Assembly (NCBI RefSeq): GCF_900496995.4
Contig: NC_044005.1
Span: forward strand, 50,726,517-50,790,516
Source: Aquila chrysaetos chrysaetos
Lineage: Eukaryota > Chordata > Aves > Accipitriformes > Accipitridae
Length of the DNA stretch: 64,000 bases
Reading direction: 5' to 3'
The notes beneath the pieces were generated by a model that saw only the letters and a list, made by a program, of their open reading frames with translations, did no database searches and was not told the DNA's origin. Positions 9,572-18,295 of the stretch are shown in pieces (the first letter of the stretch is position 1; the number at the start of each line of letters is the position of its first letter). The translations under genes were made by a program, and so were the position numbers.

Positions 9572-10549
9572 CTGCTCCAGCCCTCTCTGCCCTGCTGATC
9601 ACGTGCCCTGCGCAATGGCGCCCGGCTCGCTGGCAGTTTCAGGGCTAGGCTTTACTTGAAGTCCTGCATTTCAGACCTGCACGGAGCATGACAGCTACCA
9701 GGCTTCCAGAGGTCTTGAGAGGCGTAACCCTGGGGGCTACAACTGCAGCTTCCAGTGCCTTGTCCTCATCTGAGCATCTGGGATATCGTGCCTCAGCGGG
9801 GATGATTTCAATCCCTAGCTGCCATCTGTGCTGTTTCCAGGGAAGAAGAGAAGGCAGCTGTGTGGAGACAACCAGGTATGGTGGTAATTGTGGAGTGGGA
9901 TATTACATCCCACTGCTTCTCAAATTTATATGAGGAGGACTCCAAGCCTGCTGTAAGCACTAACATGGGGAGAGTCCTCCAGGGAAGGTAGTGACCTCCC
10001 AGCAGCACCTTCAGCCTCTTGGGGACATAGGGTGGTGTCAACTCCTGAAGAAAAACCACGACTGCTGTGCAGGTTGTTGGTGTGTAGAGGGAATGGCTTG
10101 CAAGAGTGGGAGAGATCCATGGAAAGGGCGAGGTAGAGCCTGGCTGAGGAAAAGTGTGGAGGGGCAAAGGGAGGATAAATGGGGGGGGTGTGGATGATTT
10201 AAAGGGAGACTGGAGAGAGCTTGATTTGGTGGAATAGGTATGTCCAGAGCTTTTTTCCAGCACTGGCAAGCATTGTCCAATGCCTAAACATTTCCATAAT
10301 TAGATGAAAGCAGTTCCTATTCCCTTTTGGCTCTGCAGCATGCATATTGCAAAAGTGGTTACAAGAGGACAGTGTGGAGATGGTGCGTTTGGCAGTGCCT
10401 GTCTGCATGCAGAGCAAGGGTGGGAGGGGGTTGCAGCCAAGAGGGTGAGCATAAAGAGTGGCTTGAGGCAGTGTGTGTGCGGGGGGCTGGAGGGAGGAGG
10501 CTGGCCAGTCTGTGAAGTGGAGGAGCAGGAGGCAGCACTGCCCAAAGCT
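9572..10549. other. Unassigned stretch
   Basis: No gene is recognised. Several purine-rich runs between 10100 and 10200 vary in length between units, and unit 2 has lost about 34 bases here. It recurs at 29735-30683, 49825-50799 and, inverted, 59515-60491. Confidence 0.5.
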
Positions 10550-10621
10550 GCATTGGTGGTATAGCGGTGAGCACAGCTGCCTTGCAAGCAGTTGACCCGA
10601 CTTTGCTTCCTGGCCAAGGCA
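10550..10621 (+). pseudogene. tRNA-Gly(TCC)-derived relic with a TGC anticodon
   Basis: This 72-base sequence aligns over its full length with the tRNA-Gly-TCC gene at 2726-2797 but lies on the opposite strand. The 5' half (GCATTGGTGGTATAGCGGTG) and anticodon stem are well kept. The loop reads CTTGCAA, giving anticodon TGC, which would decode alanine. The T arm is disrupted (ACTTTGCTTCC in place of GGTTCGATTCC), and one acceptor pair is lost. It is most likely a decayed copy rather than a working tRNA. Confidence 0.8.
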
Positions 10622-11729
10622 GACAGACATCTCTTCAGGCTGGCTCCAGGGTGGGTGCCTTACATCTTCTGCAGGCAGGCTCTTCTGCTCAAAAAATGCC
10701 AGCTTTCCCCTGGGGTTTAAAGCCCCTCGCCTCCCTGCAGCCTTAAGACGAAGAGAGACCAGTGCTTTCTACCTGTTGGGAGGGCTCCAGCCTAGGCTCC
10801 TCACTGCAGTGCTGGTACAAGAGCCAGCTGAGACGCTTTTTTGGCCTGGCACAGAACTGCACCTGCTGCTGGTGGTGGTTGCACCTGTCAAGACAAGCAT
10901 GCTGCCATGGCAGGGTACAAGGGAAGATCAATAATGCCTAGGTGGTGGTCAAGGGACACGCCCAGTGCTTCATGAGGCCAGCAATGCAATTGGGCTGTGT
11001 GGTGGCAGGAGGCCTGCTCCTTATGTAATGGCTCAGAGGCCTGTCTGTCAGTTCTGAAGTCACCCTGGAGAGGCTGACCTAACCTGTCCAGGCTCCGGCA
11101 TTGCAGAGATGTCCTGAAGTTCACTGGAATTGGGTGTAGTGATGTTCCTGGTAACTAAGAACTGAGACACCCTCACTTCTCTTGCAGCTTATGGCCTGCG
11201 GTTCAAGGGAAACCTGAGGAGCCTCTCTCAACTAGACTCTCTGCCTAAAGGGGACAAAGCTTCTCAAGTCTCTGATTCCAGGGTTGCTTAAAGCAAGAAA
11301 TGCAATGTTCTTTGCTGTGCTGATAGTCAAAACCCAATCTGGGTGGCGGGGTTGTGTTAGCACAGTATTTACAGACTCCCACTCTGCCATCGGCAGTGCT
11401 ACAAATAGGTGGAGTTATGAAGAGCAGGATTGTGATTGTGCATGCTCAGTTCCCTACTGAAATGCCCACCCTAACCCCATGTGGCAATCACGCTGCCTAC
11501 GTCCAGACATGAAAACCAGCGCTTTCCTCCTTTCCACTCCATACCCATCCCCTGGAGTTTACTCCCACAACACCAATGAAAGAGAGAATTGCAATGGCTG
11601 TTCTTCATACAAAGACTGTGAACAACAATTGAGAGGACTGAGACGTTAACTCAAATGTCCGTATTAACAATCACATCTCACCAATTGGGACACTGGTCTT
11701 TGACCACCCCCGCAGTAAAATGGGGTTAC
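10622..11729. other. Unassigned stretch
   Basis: No gene or repeat is recognised. It recurs at 30756-31862, 50872-51976 and, inverted, 58340-59442. A CTG/GTG-rich codon-like run near 10860 differs by 3 bases in unit 3. Confidence 0.5.
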
Positions 11730-11960
11730 TTTGTGTGAGACATTTCTCGTATTTCCACCTCTGTCCATTGTTTCTTGCCCTCCCACTGGGCACCACTGAC
11801 AAGAGGATGGCGCTCTCTCCTTTAATCTACCTGTCCACTCTCCAGCACCCTCAGCCTTCCCTTCTGCAGGCTAACCAACCCCAGCTGCCCCAGCCTGTCC
11901 TTGTATGACAGATGAGCCAAGTCCTTAATCACCTCAGTGTCCCTTTGGCAGGGCTGACAG
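11730..11960 (-). mobile_element. CR1 LINE fragment (ORF2 C-terminal region)
   Basis: The reverse complement carries a diverged CR1 segment. It reads from a region like 'gctcatctgtcatacaagga' through 'gcctgcagaagggaaggctg' to 'cagtggtgcccagtggga', which matches the order in the CR1 consensus. It is truncated at both ends. Confidence 0.75.
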
Positions 11961-12914
11961 AGCCCCTAGCTGTGCAGAAGTGGGAATCAGCCACACAAAG
12001 ACACTGGTGACATCCCTGTAAGGACACCCAGCATGCAGACATCAAGGGCTGCTGCAGAGGAAGGACACCTTGCAGAAGGGTTTCCACTTGCTGCTGGATT
12101 GCACCAAGAGAGAAAGCAGAAGCAACAGCATTCGGTCAGGGGAAGATGTGCCCCTGGTCCAAAATTCATGCACCTGGAGCAGCAGTGACCGCTGAGAGGC
12201 GTTGGTGGTGCAGCGCTGAGGAGAGTAACGCATAATCTGCAAGACTAAACAGTGACACTGGATCTAGCTTTGTGCTTGGCTGCATGCTTGCACGTAGGAG
12301 GCCTTGCTTTACTGCTGAGCAGCTTAGGTGCTTCTTGCCTCCAAAACACCTGTGAGTAGCAAGGTGCATCAGCAAAAGGAAAGGAGGCATAAACCTGACT
12401 TCCAAATGCCATGAGTCTCGCTGAGATTCAGGCTCAGAGAGGCAACTTGTCCCTGCCTGTTTTGGAAGGCACCCTCCACAACTCAGCTGAGCACATGTCT
12501 CCATGTTATCATCTCAGGCCGGTTCATAAGCCTGCTACTATCCTCGGCCAGTGGGTACTCAGGGGAGGCAGTGAAAAGTCACTGCTTCGTGAGCATACAT
12601 GCAAGAAGCGCTGGGTACACTGGCAGAAGAAATGAGATGAGCTCTTGAATGCTTTCAGGGTTGGGACGCAAGGCTGACCCTGGGAGACATTGCAGGGCTG
12701 TGATGAGCAGGTTGCGACTCACGCTCCATTTCTCTGGGGCTTTTAGTCTTCTTCTTCCCTGCTTGCTTATTTTTGGTGCTCTGGTATCAGTTCAGGGAGC
12801 TCTAATGACAACTGGTGGTAAGCTCAGGACAGAAGCCACTTGCTCGACCTTGCAGAGCGCGTAGCTAACTGAGGGAGGAGGAGGAGGAGGAGAAATGAAC
12901 ACGCGTCTCCAGCT
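11961..12914. other. Unassigned stretch downstream of the leftward keratin gene
   Basis: No gene is recognised. The part from about 12720 to 12914 is a diverged inverted match of 16909-17415 beyond the other keratin gene: 'ctctggtatcagttcaggga' at about 12779 is the reverse complement of the text at about 17340-17360. It is therefore flank of an old inverted duplication. A GGA/GAG triplet run lies at 12873-12892. Confidence 0.55.
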
Positions 12915-13360
12915 GTGCTGCACAAAGTCTTTAATGAGAAGGAGGAAATGCAGTGGCTCGGAACAGAGACCGAGAAGCACGTCTGCAGGGTTCCGGGAGG
13001 CACAGAGAATGGCCCATTTCCCAAGGACAAGCTCCAGGCAAAGCGCTTGCCTTTCCCCATTCCGATCTACCCGGTGGCAATGCCAGCCCACCAAGAGCAG
13101 GCCCTAACTCCGGCACACTCCCTCCGTCAGCAGGAGGTTCAGCAAAGCAGAAGAGAACGAGCCCTTTCCTGAGGAGCTCAGAGCAAAGCAGAGCCAGAGG
13201 AGACACGGCGAGGCCTGCAGTGCGGCGAGGAGCAGCAGGCACAGGTCCCTTCTGCCAGGTGGGATGAGGACACTCAGCCCACCTGCAAGCCGTGGCTACG
13301 CTCCTGCTGCTGCAGGATCCCCGTCTTCCTTGGTGCTCCAAAGGGGATGATCTGCTGGCT

Positions 13361-13678
13361 TCAGCAGTTCAGACCGCAGCGGGTGGGAGGCAGACACAGC
13401 CCTGACCCCCCCAGACCAAGGGAGCCCCCAGAAGAGATGGGAACCCCCCCGGCGCTGAGGGAGCTCCCAACAGCAGCTGACAGCGAGGATCCCACGGCTG
13501 TGCTCTGAGGGAAAGAGGTGAGGATGGGGCCCGGCAGGGTCACCACCACCGGGGAGGCCTGGATGGCCACCGTCGAGTCAGCGCAGCGGGCGACACAGGG
13601 CTCACTGCAGCTGCTTGCAAGTGGGGTTGGGCCGGAGGCGCCGCAGGGCGTTGGGAGACAGGGTCTGAAGCAAGACAT
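13361..13678 (-). CDS. Feather-type beta-keratin (K1a)
   Basis: The product is a 105-residue corneous beta-protein, which assembles into the hard filament-matrix material of feathers, scales or claws. It starts [13 protein letters not shown] and has the cysteine-rich N-terminal domain (Cys 3, 7, 12, 24, 28, 32). The conserved beta-sheet core follows at about residues 35-68 with [17 protein letters not shown], then a Gly/Ser-rich tail ends in two cysteines. Family members are usually about 98-100 residues. I start at MSCF rather than at an in-frame upstream Met because a splice acceptor (tttcag) lies between them. The gene has an untranslated exon 1 at about 14231-14268, an intron at 13700-14230, a CATAAAAG box at 14290-14297 and ATTAAA at 12930-12935, all on the minus strand. 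It is identical in protein to K1b, K2b and K3a. The specific expression site (feather, scale or claw) cannot be told. Confidence 0.93.
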   Translation of the reverse strand: MSCFRPCLPTPCGASGPTPLASSCSEPCVARCADSTVAIQASPVVVTLPGPILTSFPQSTAVGSSLSAAVGSSLSAGGVPISSGGSLGLGGSGLCLPPTRCGLNC

Positions 13679-14289
13679 CTCTCGGCGAGGGAGGCAAAGC
13701 TGAAACGCAGAGCAGGCAGGGAGCACGAACATCAGTATCAGTCTGTCTGTCTTTTCCTCAGCTCCCTCCGTGGAGACGCTTTGTTTTCAAAACACCCAGT
13801 ACGCCTACAGTTCCCACAGCCATCATCGCGCCCTCCGAGTTGCACGGCACAGGAAGGCTGACCCACTTTTGGAACAGGCCCCAGCGCAGTGGCTCTAAAG
13901 CGCCCGTGGAAAGACCGATCATACCCCATCTCCATCGTTGCTTTGAAGATGGCACTGGATGCACTTGGCCATGTGGTTAGAGACCATCAGCTAAAGGTGC
14001 AATGCTGGTGGGCAGGCCTCCCTGCAGCTGAGCCCCACGGATCCCCTTCGGCTTGAAAGAACCCTCCGCTTCCCACCTCTCCCCAGCCACCTCCACCAGA
14101 AGGCAAAGAGATTGCAGCCCTTCGACAGTTGTATGGCAGGGCAAAGCTGAGGCAGCCCAAGCATCAGCCTCAGTAGCCACCAAGACAGCAGTTCAGCTCA
14201 CAGAGAGAGATGGAGCGGACTCGGGCTTACCTTGCTCCTCGAGGAAAGGGAGGCAAGAGAGGAGGATGCAGAGCCTGGAGCAGCGCAGG

Positions 14290-14297
14290 CTTTTATG
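14290..14297 (-). promoter_or_regulatory. TATA-like box of K1a
   Basis: CATAAAAG on the minus strand lies about 25-30 bases upstream of the presumed start of exon 1, in the same position in all six keratin copies. Confidence 0.75.
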
Positions 14298-14368
14298 CTG
14301 TGTCCCAGAGCCCTGGCGGGGGGGGCCACAAACATTCCTTGCTCATGAAGCATCTCAACACCTAGTAG

Positions 14369-15454
14369 TTGCAGCTTGCCGAGGCCTCTCTGATGATTAA
14401 GCCCTTGCCTCTTTCACTTGAAATGTTTTGCTCCCACTGCGTATCGTCTAACATCAGTATAATTAATTTGTTTCCAGCCCTGCTAAGACCTATTGGCTCG
14501 GTGGTCTCAGGCTATCTGTGCAGAGATTTTAAGTGACTGTGTCCTTCCCACACCCAAATTAACCTGTTTTGCTCAGCAAGGTCATCCCAGACGCCAGAGG
14601 CCTAGATGGCCTGCTTTTGAGCAGAGGCTGAGGGCAGGGAGCCAAAAGATCGTGGTTCTTTCTCCTGGGTCAGGGATGGAGTGGCCCATTCCATGCATTT
14701 CAAATTTCAGAGGGACATCGGATCAGTCTCCCAGAGCACCTCGGAGTCACATGAGCCCTTGAGCAACCACCAAAAGGCAATGCCTTGGAAGACAGCAAAT
14801 GCAGGAGGTTGCATAGAAGCACCAGTTGATTCAGGAATGGTGCTAAAATGTGTGGAAAAGCCCTTGACGAAAGCGGCACTTTGGGACTATAAGCTCTGGT
14901 ATCCCTGGTACGCCTCAGGCTGGGGCAACGTGTCCACTGAAGTCCACAGCAGGGTGACTCATGTTTGCCTGGAGTTCAGGGTTTTTCCCAACTCTTCCAC
15001 ATCACGATGACTCCCAGGTGCTCTGGGAGACTGATCCGATGTCCCTTTGTAGTTTGAAATGCATGGAATGGGCCACCCCATCCCTCACCCAGGAAAGAGG
15101 GCTGTGAGCTTTTGGCTCCCTGCCCTCAGCCTCTCCTCAAAAGCAGGCCATCCAGGCCTCTGGCGTCTGGGATGACCTTGCTGAGCAAAACAGGTCAATT
15201 TGGGCGTGGGTCTCTTTCAGAGAAGGACGCGGGCATCTCTTTGATCACAAAACCATGCTGTGGTAGAGCCTGATGAGCGTAAGCTAGGTCCTCCTGGCTG
15301 TCGCTCCGGCCCACAGGGGTCTTCCTTCCAGCCCACAAAGGACTTCCTTTGACGTTGAGCTTTGCCACATCCCTGGTGAGATGGGGCTCTTCTCCCATAT
15401 GGGATTGTGCAGTCTTGACGTTCTGCTTAAACTTACTCACAGTCTCCTGTGTGT
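14369..15454 (+). other. Spacer between divergent keratin genes, orientation 1 (unit 1)
   Basis: This 1086-base spacer separates the two keratin promoters, whose TATA-like boxes are about 1.23 kb apart. It contains an inner imperfect inverted repeat, 14549-14750 against 15008-15210, about 90% identical, around a 257-base loop. The text between each inner arm and the adjacent keratin arm is not obviously homologous between the two sides. The spacer is likely to hold regulatory sequence for both genes, but I see no specific motif that proves this. Confidence 0.85.
15195..15452 (-). other. Unexplained open stretch in the spacer (about 85 codons)
   Basis: On the minus strand a frame of about 85 codons runs through spacer DNA and reads on into the keratin arm. 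Its spacer-encoded part (for example KFKQNVKTAQSHMGEEPHL) is hydrophilic and has more balanced composition than other chance frames here. I recognise no domain. It might be a stranded exon of another gene or chance. It recurs at 35323-35580 and, inverted with the spacer, at 54618-54875. Confidence 0.2.
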
Positions 15455-15525
15455 CTACTAGGTGTTGAGATGCTTCATGAGCAAGGAATGTTTGTGGCCC
15501 CCCCCGCCAGGGCTCTGGGACACAG

Positions 15526-15533
15526 CATAAAAG
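15526..15533 (+). promoter_or_regulatory. TATA-like box of K1b
   Basis: CATAAAAG lies upstream of the presumed start of exon 1 and mirrors the box of K1a. A C8 run sits about 15-20 bases further upstream. Confidence 0.75.
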
Positions 15534-16144
15534 CCTGCGCTGCTCCAGGCTCTGCATCCTCCTCTCTTGCCTCCCTTTCCTCGAGGAGCAAGGTAAGCCC
15601 GAGTCCGCTCCATCTCTCTCTGTGAGCTGAACTGCTGTCTTGGTGGCTACTGAGGCTGATGCTTGGGCTGCCTCAGCTTTGCCCTGCCATACAACTGTCG
15701 AAGGGCTGCAATCTCTTTGCCTTCTGGTGGAGGTGGCTGGGGAGAGGTGGGAAGCGGAGGGTTCTTTCAAGCCGAAGGGGATCCGTGGGGCTCAGCTGCA
15801 GGGAGGCCTGCCCACCAGCATTGCACCTTTAGCTGATGGTCTCTAACCACATGGCCAAGTGCATCCAGTGCCATCTTCAAAGCAACGATGGAGATGGGGT
15901 ATGATCGGTCTTTCCACGGGCGCTTTAGAGCCACTGCGCTGGGGCCTGTTCCAAAAGTGGGTCAGCCTTCCTGTGCCGTGCAACTCGGAGGGCGCGATGA
16001 TGGCTGTGGGAACTGTAGGCGTACTGGGTGTTTTGAAAACAAAGCGTCTCCACGGAGGGAGCTGAGGAAAAGACAGACAGACTGATACTGATGTTCGTGC
16101 TCCCTGCCTGCTCTGCGTTTCAGCTTTGCCTCCCTCGCCGAGAG

Positions 16145-16462
16145 ATGTCTTGCTTCAGACCCTGTCTCCCAACGCCCTGCGGCGCCTCCGGCCCAACCCC
16201 ACTTGCAAGCAGCTGCAGTGAGCCCTGTGTCGCCCGCTGCGCTGACTCGACGGTGGCCATCCAGGCCTCCCCGGTGGTGGTGACCCTGCCGGGCCCCATC
16301 CTCACCTCTTTCCCTCAGAGCACAGCCGTGGGATCCTCGCTGTCAGCTGCTGTTGGGAGCTCCCTCAGCGCCGGGGGGGTTCCCATCTCTTCTGGGGGCT
16401 CCCTTGGTCTGGGGGGGTCAGGGCTGTGTCTGCCTCCCACCCGCTGCGGTCTGAACTGCTGA
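16145..16462 (+). CDS. Feather-type beta-keratin (K1b)
   Basis: This 105-residue corneous beta-protein is identical to the K1a product and is transcribed in the opposite direction from the same spacer. The gene structure is clear. CATAAAAG lies at 15526-15533, untranslated exon 1 is about 15555-15592 ending GAGCAAG before GTAAGC, the intron is 15593-16123 ending TTTCAG, and exon 2 has a 21-base leader before ATG. The 3' UTR has ATTAAA at 16888-16893. This two-exon layout with a non-coding first exon is the known layout of avian feather keratin genes. The beta core [17 protein letters not shown] and the cysteine-rich ends are intact. Confidence 0.94.
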   Translation: MSCFRPCLPTPCGASGPTPLASSCSEPCVARCADSTVAIQASPVVVTLPGPILTSFPQSTAVGSSLSAAVGSSLSAGGVPISSGGSLGLGGSGLCLPPTRCGLNC

Positions 16463-16887
16463 AGCCAGCAGATCATCCCCTTTGGAGCACCAAGGAAGAC
16501 GGGGATCCTGCAGCAGCAGGAGCGTAGCCACGGCTTGCAGGTGGGCTGAGTGTCCTCATCCCACCTGGCAGAAGGGACCTGTGCCTGCTGCTCCTCGCCG
16601 CACTGCAGGCCTCGCCGTGTCTCCTCTGGCTCTGCTTTGCTCTGAGCTCCTCAGGAGAGGGCTCGTTCTCTTCTGCTTTGCTGAACCTCCTGCTGACGGA
16701 GGGAGTGTGCCGGAGTTAGGGCCTGCTCTTGGTGGGCTGGCATTGCCACCGGGTAGATCGGAATGGGGAAAGGCAAGCGCTTTGCCTGGAGCTTGTCCTT
16801 GGGAAACGGGCCATTCTCTGTGCCTCCCGGAACCCTGCAGACGTGCTTCTCGGTCTCTGTTCCGAGCCACTGCATTTCCTCCTTCTC

Positions 16888-16893
16888 ATTAAA
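16888..16893 (+). promoter_or_regulatory. Polyadenylation signal ATTAAA of K1b
   Basis: ATTAAA lies about 425 bases after the stop codon. The mirror signals on the minus strand are at 12930-12935 (K1a), 33061-33066 (K2a) and 53178-53183 (K3a). The plus-strand ones are at 37015-37020 (K2b) and 57132-57137 (K3b). Confidence 0.7.
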
Positions 16894-16969
16894 GACTTTG
16901 TGCAGCACTGCTGGAGTCTCGTGGTGGTTTGTTCTCCTCCCCCTCAGTTTGCCAACATAGCTGCAGGGA

Positions 16970-17255
16970 TGTCGTGGGTTAAGCCCAGCTGGCAACTAAG
17001 CACCACACGGCTGCTTGCTGTCCAAAGAATATATAAGCATGTGACGCACAATGCAATTGCTCACCACACAGAACCTGATGCTCAGCCCATTTCTGAGCTG
17101 TGATCCCTTCTCCCTCCCGCCCCCACCGCCAGCTCCCCCAGTTAAATACTGAGCATGACATCATACAGTATCGAGCTTGGCTAGTTCGGGTCAGCTGTCC
17201 TGGCTGGGTCCCCTCCAGCTCCTTGTGAAAGTAAACTCTATCCCAGCTGACCCCA
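16970..17255 (-). mobile_element. LTR remnant of an avian endogenous retrovirus (ERVL-like)
   Basis: The text 'gggttaagcccagctggcaa' followed by 'ctaagcaccacac', and later 'gagcatgacatcatacagta' and 'aaactctatcccagctga', matches the order of an LTR that is very common in bird genomes. It is a partial, diverged fossil without internal genes. It sits in the flank of the rightward keratin gene only, interrupting the old inverted homology with the other flank. The family assignment is from memory. Confidence 0.7.
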
Positions 17256-17424
17256 GGAGAAAGGAAGAGGGAGAACCTGCTCTCTCCCATGACCGTGAGT
17301 CTGTCCCCATGCACGGGGCACTGCCAGTTGTGGGTGGAGCTCCCTGAACTGATACCAGAGCACCGAAAATAAACAAGCAGGCAAGAGAAAGACAGAAAAG
17401 CCTCAGAGAAATGGATGGCACCAG

Positions 17425-17610
17425 AAGCAATGGACAGAGGTGGGAATACAAGTACTGCCACACACAGTGGTAATCAAAGATGGGAAACGGTTGCCCAGGG
17501 AGTGTTGTAGCGTCTCCACCTTTGGAGGTGTCCCACATCCAAGCAGACAAGGCCCTGAATAGCCTCCTCCACTTGAGGCTGCTTTGAGCCTTGCGTGGAG
17601 TGCATGCTCT
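17425..17610 (+). mobile_element. CR1 LINE fragment (3' region)
   Basis: The stretch 'aaacggttgcccagggagtg', then 'ctccacctttggaggt' and 'gaggctgctttgagcctt', follows the distal CR1 ORF2 and 3' consensus. It is diverged and truncated. Confidence 0.7.
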
Positions 17611-17849
17611 CCACCTGAGGTGTTGTGTGATTCTCTGAGCCAGTGCTGGATGCCCTCATCCAGGAGCAGCCATCAAGACCAAGGGAGCAGAGAGGGGGCA
17701 GGGTCCAGCGCTCAGGACAGCTGCAGAGGTTTGGTGGGCACAGGGCAGCAGAAGGGGCACTGGTGTCAGTCCCAGGGCTGGGAGCACAGGAAAGGACGGA
17801 AGATGAGAGTGCATTAAACCGTTGACCCGACAGCAAGGCAAGGCTGCTA

Positions 17850-18175
17850 ATCATAGAATCATAGAATCATTTATGTGGGAAGAGACCTTCAAGATCATCG
17901 AGTTCAACCTTCATCTGTGCCCACTAAACCCTGTTATGGAGTACCCCGTCTACACGTTTTTTGAATACCTCCAGGGATGGTGACTCAACCACTTCTCTGG
18001 GCAGCCTATTCCAATGTGTGACAACCCTCTTAGTAATGAAATTTTCCCTAATATCTAACCTAAATCTCCCTTGCCACAACTTGAGGCCATTTCCTCTCGT
18101 CCTATCTCCAGCCACCTGACAGAAGAGAGCAGCACCCACCTCACTACAACCCCCCTTCAGTTAGTTGTAGGGAGC
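17850..18175 (-). mobile_element. CR1 LINE, 3' end with terminal repeat
   Basis: The left edge shows 'atcatagaatcatagaatca', the 8-bp tandem repeat that ends CR1 elements. Next to it lies the 3' UTR block ('gaccttcaagatcatcgag' on the plus strand). On the minus strand the C-terminal ORF2 peptide [20 protein letters not shown] can be read. It is 5'-truncated, as is usual for CR1. It is less diverged than the other CR1 pieces of the unit, so probably younger. Confidence 0.93.
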
Positions 18176-18223
18176 TAAATGTCTAATCATGCTGAGGAAA
18201 GCCCTGAGGGAGCCAAAAGCTCA

Positions 18224-18295
18224 AGGTCCCACTGAGATTTGAACTGAGATGGCTGGATTCAGAGTCCAGAGTGCTCACCATTACACCATGGGACC
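18224..18295 (-). tRNA. tRNA-Gln (anticodon CTG)
   Basis: The minus strand carries a 72-base tRNA close to vertebrate tRNA-Gln-CTG. The acceptor GGTCCCA/TGGGACC is perfect, and the A box region TGGTGTAATGGTGAGC and the anticodon region TGGACTCTGAATCCA are intact. The T stem reads CTCAG/CTCAG with one central C:C mismatch, and the loop TTCAAAT is normal. A TTTT run lies a few bases downstream. The mismatch suggests weakened folding, so it may be a low-scoring or decaying gene. Confidence 0.8.

Larger units (their letters stand above)
12915..14368 (-). repeat. Inverted repeat arm K- (keratin transcription unit), unit 1
   Basis: This 1454-base arm is the reverse complement of 15455-16908, with only a few differences seen by eye. 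It starts just after the keratin polyadenylation region and ends about 70 bases upstream of the TATA-like box, so the near-identical tract coincides with one transcription unit. Equivalent arms are 33046-34496 and 53163-54615. Confidence 0.95.
15455..16908 (+). repeat. Inverted repeat arm K+ (keratin transcription unit), unit 1
   Basis: This arm is the mirror of 12915-14368 and carries K1b. Near-identity stops at 'gcagcac' just after the ATTAAA signal; beyond it the two flanks are only distantly alike. Differences from K- include one base in the 'caggagagggctcg' stretch of the 3' UTR and 'aaacgggcc' in place of 'aaatgggcc'. Confidence 0.95.

Noticed and set aside
9795-9830. Short stretch resembling the 3' arm of initiator tRNA-Met on the minus strand
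   Set aside because: Only about 20 bases are similar; the expected D arm, anticodon arm and 5' acceptor are not found upstream.
16091-16144. In-frame upstream Met extending keratin by 18 residues (same in all copies)
   Set aside because: A splice acceptor (tttcag at 16118-16123) lies between this Met and MSCF, and family members start at MSC, so the extension is intron sequence.
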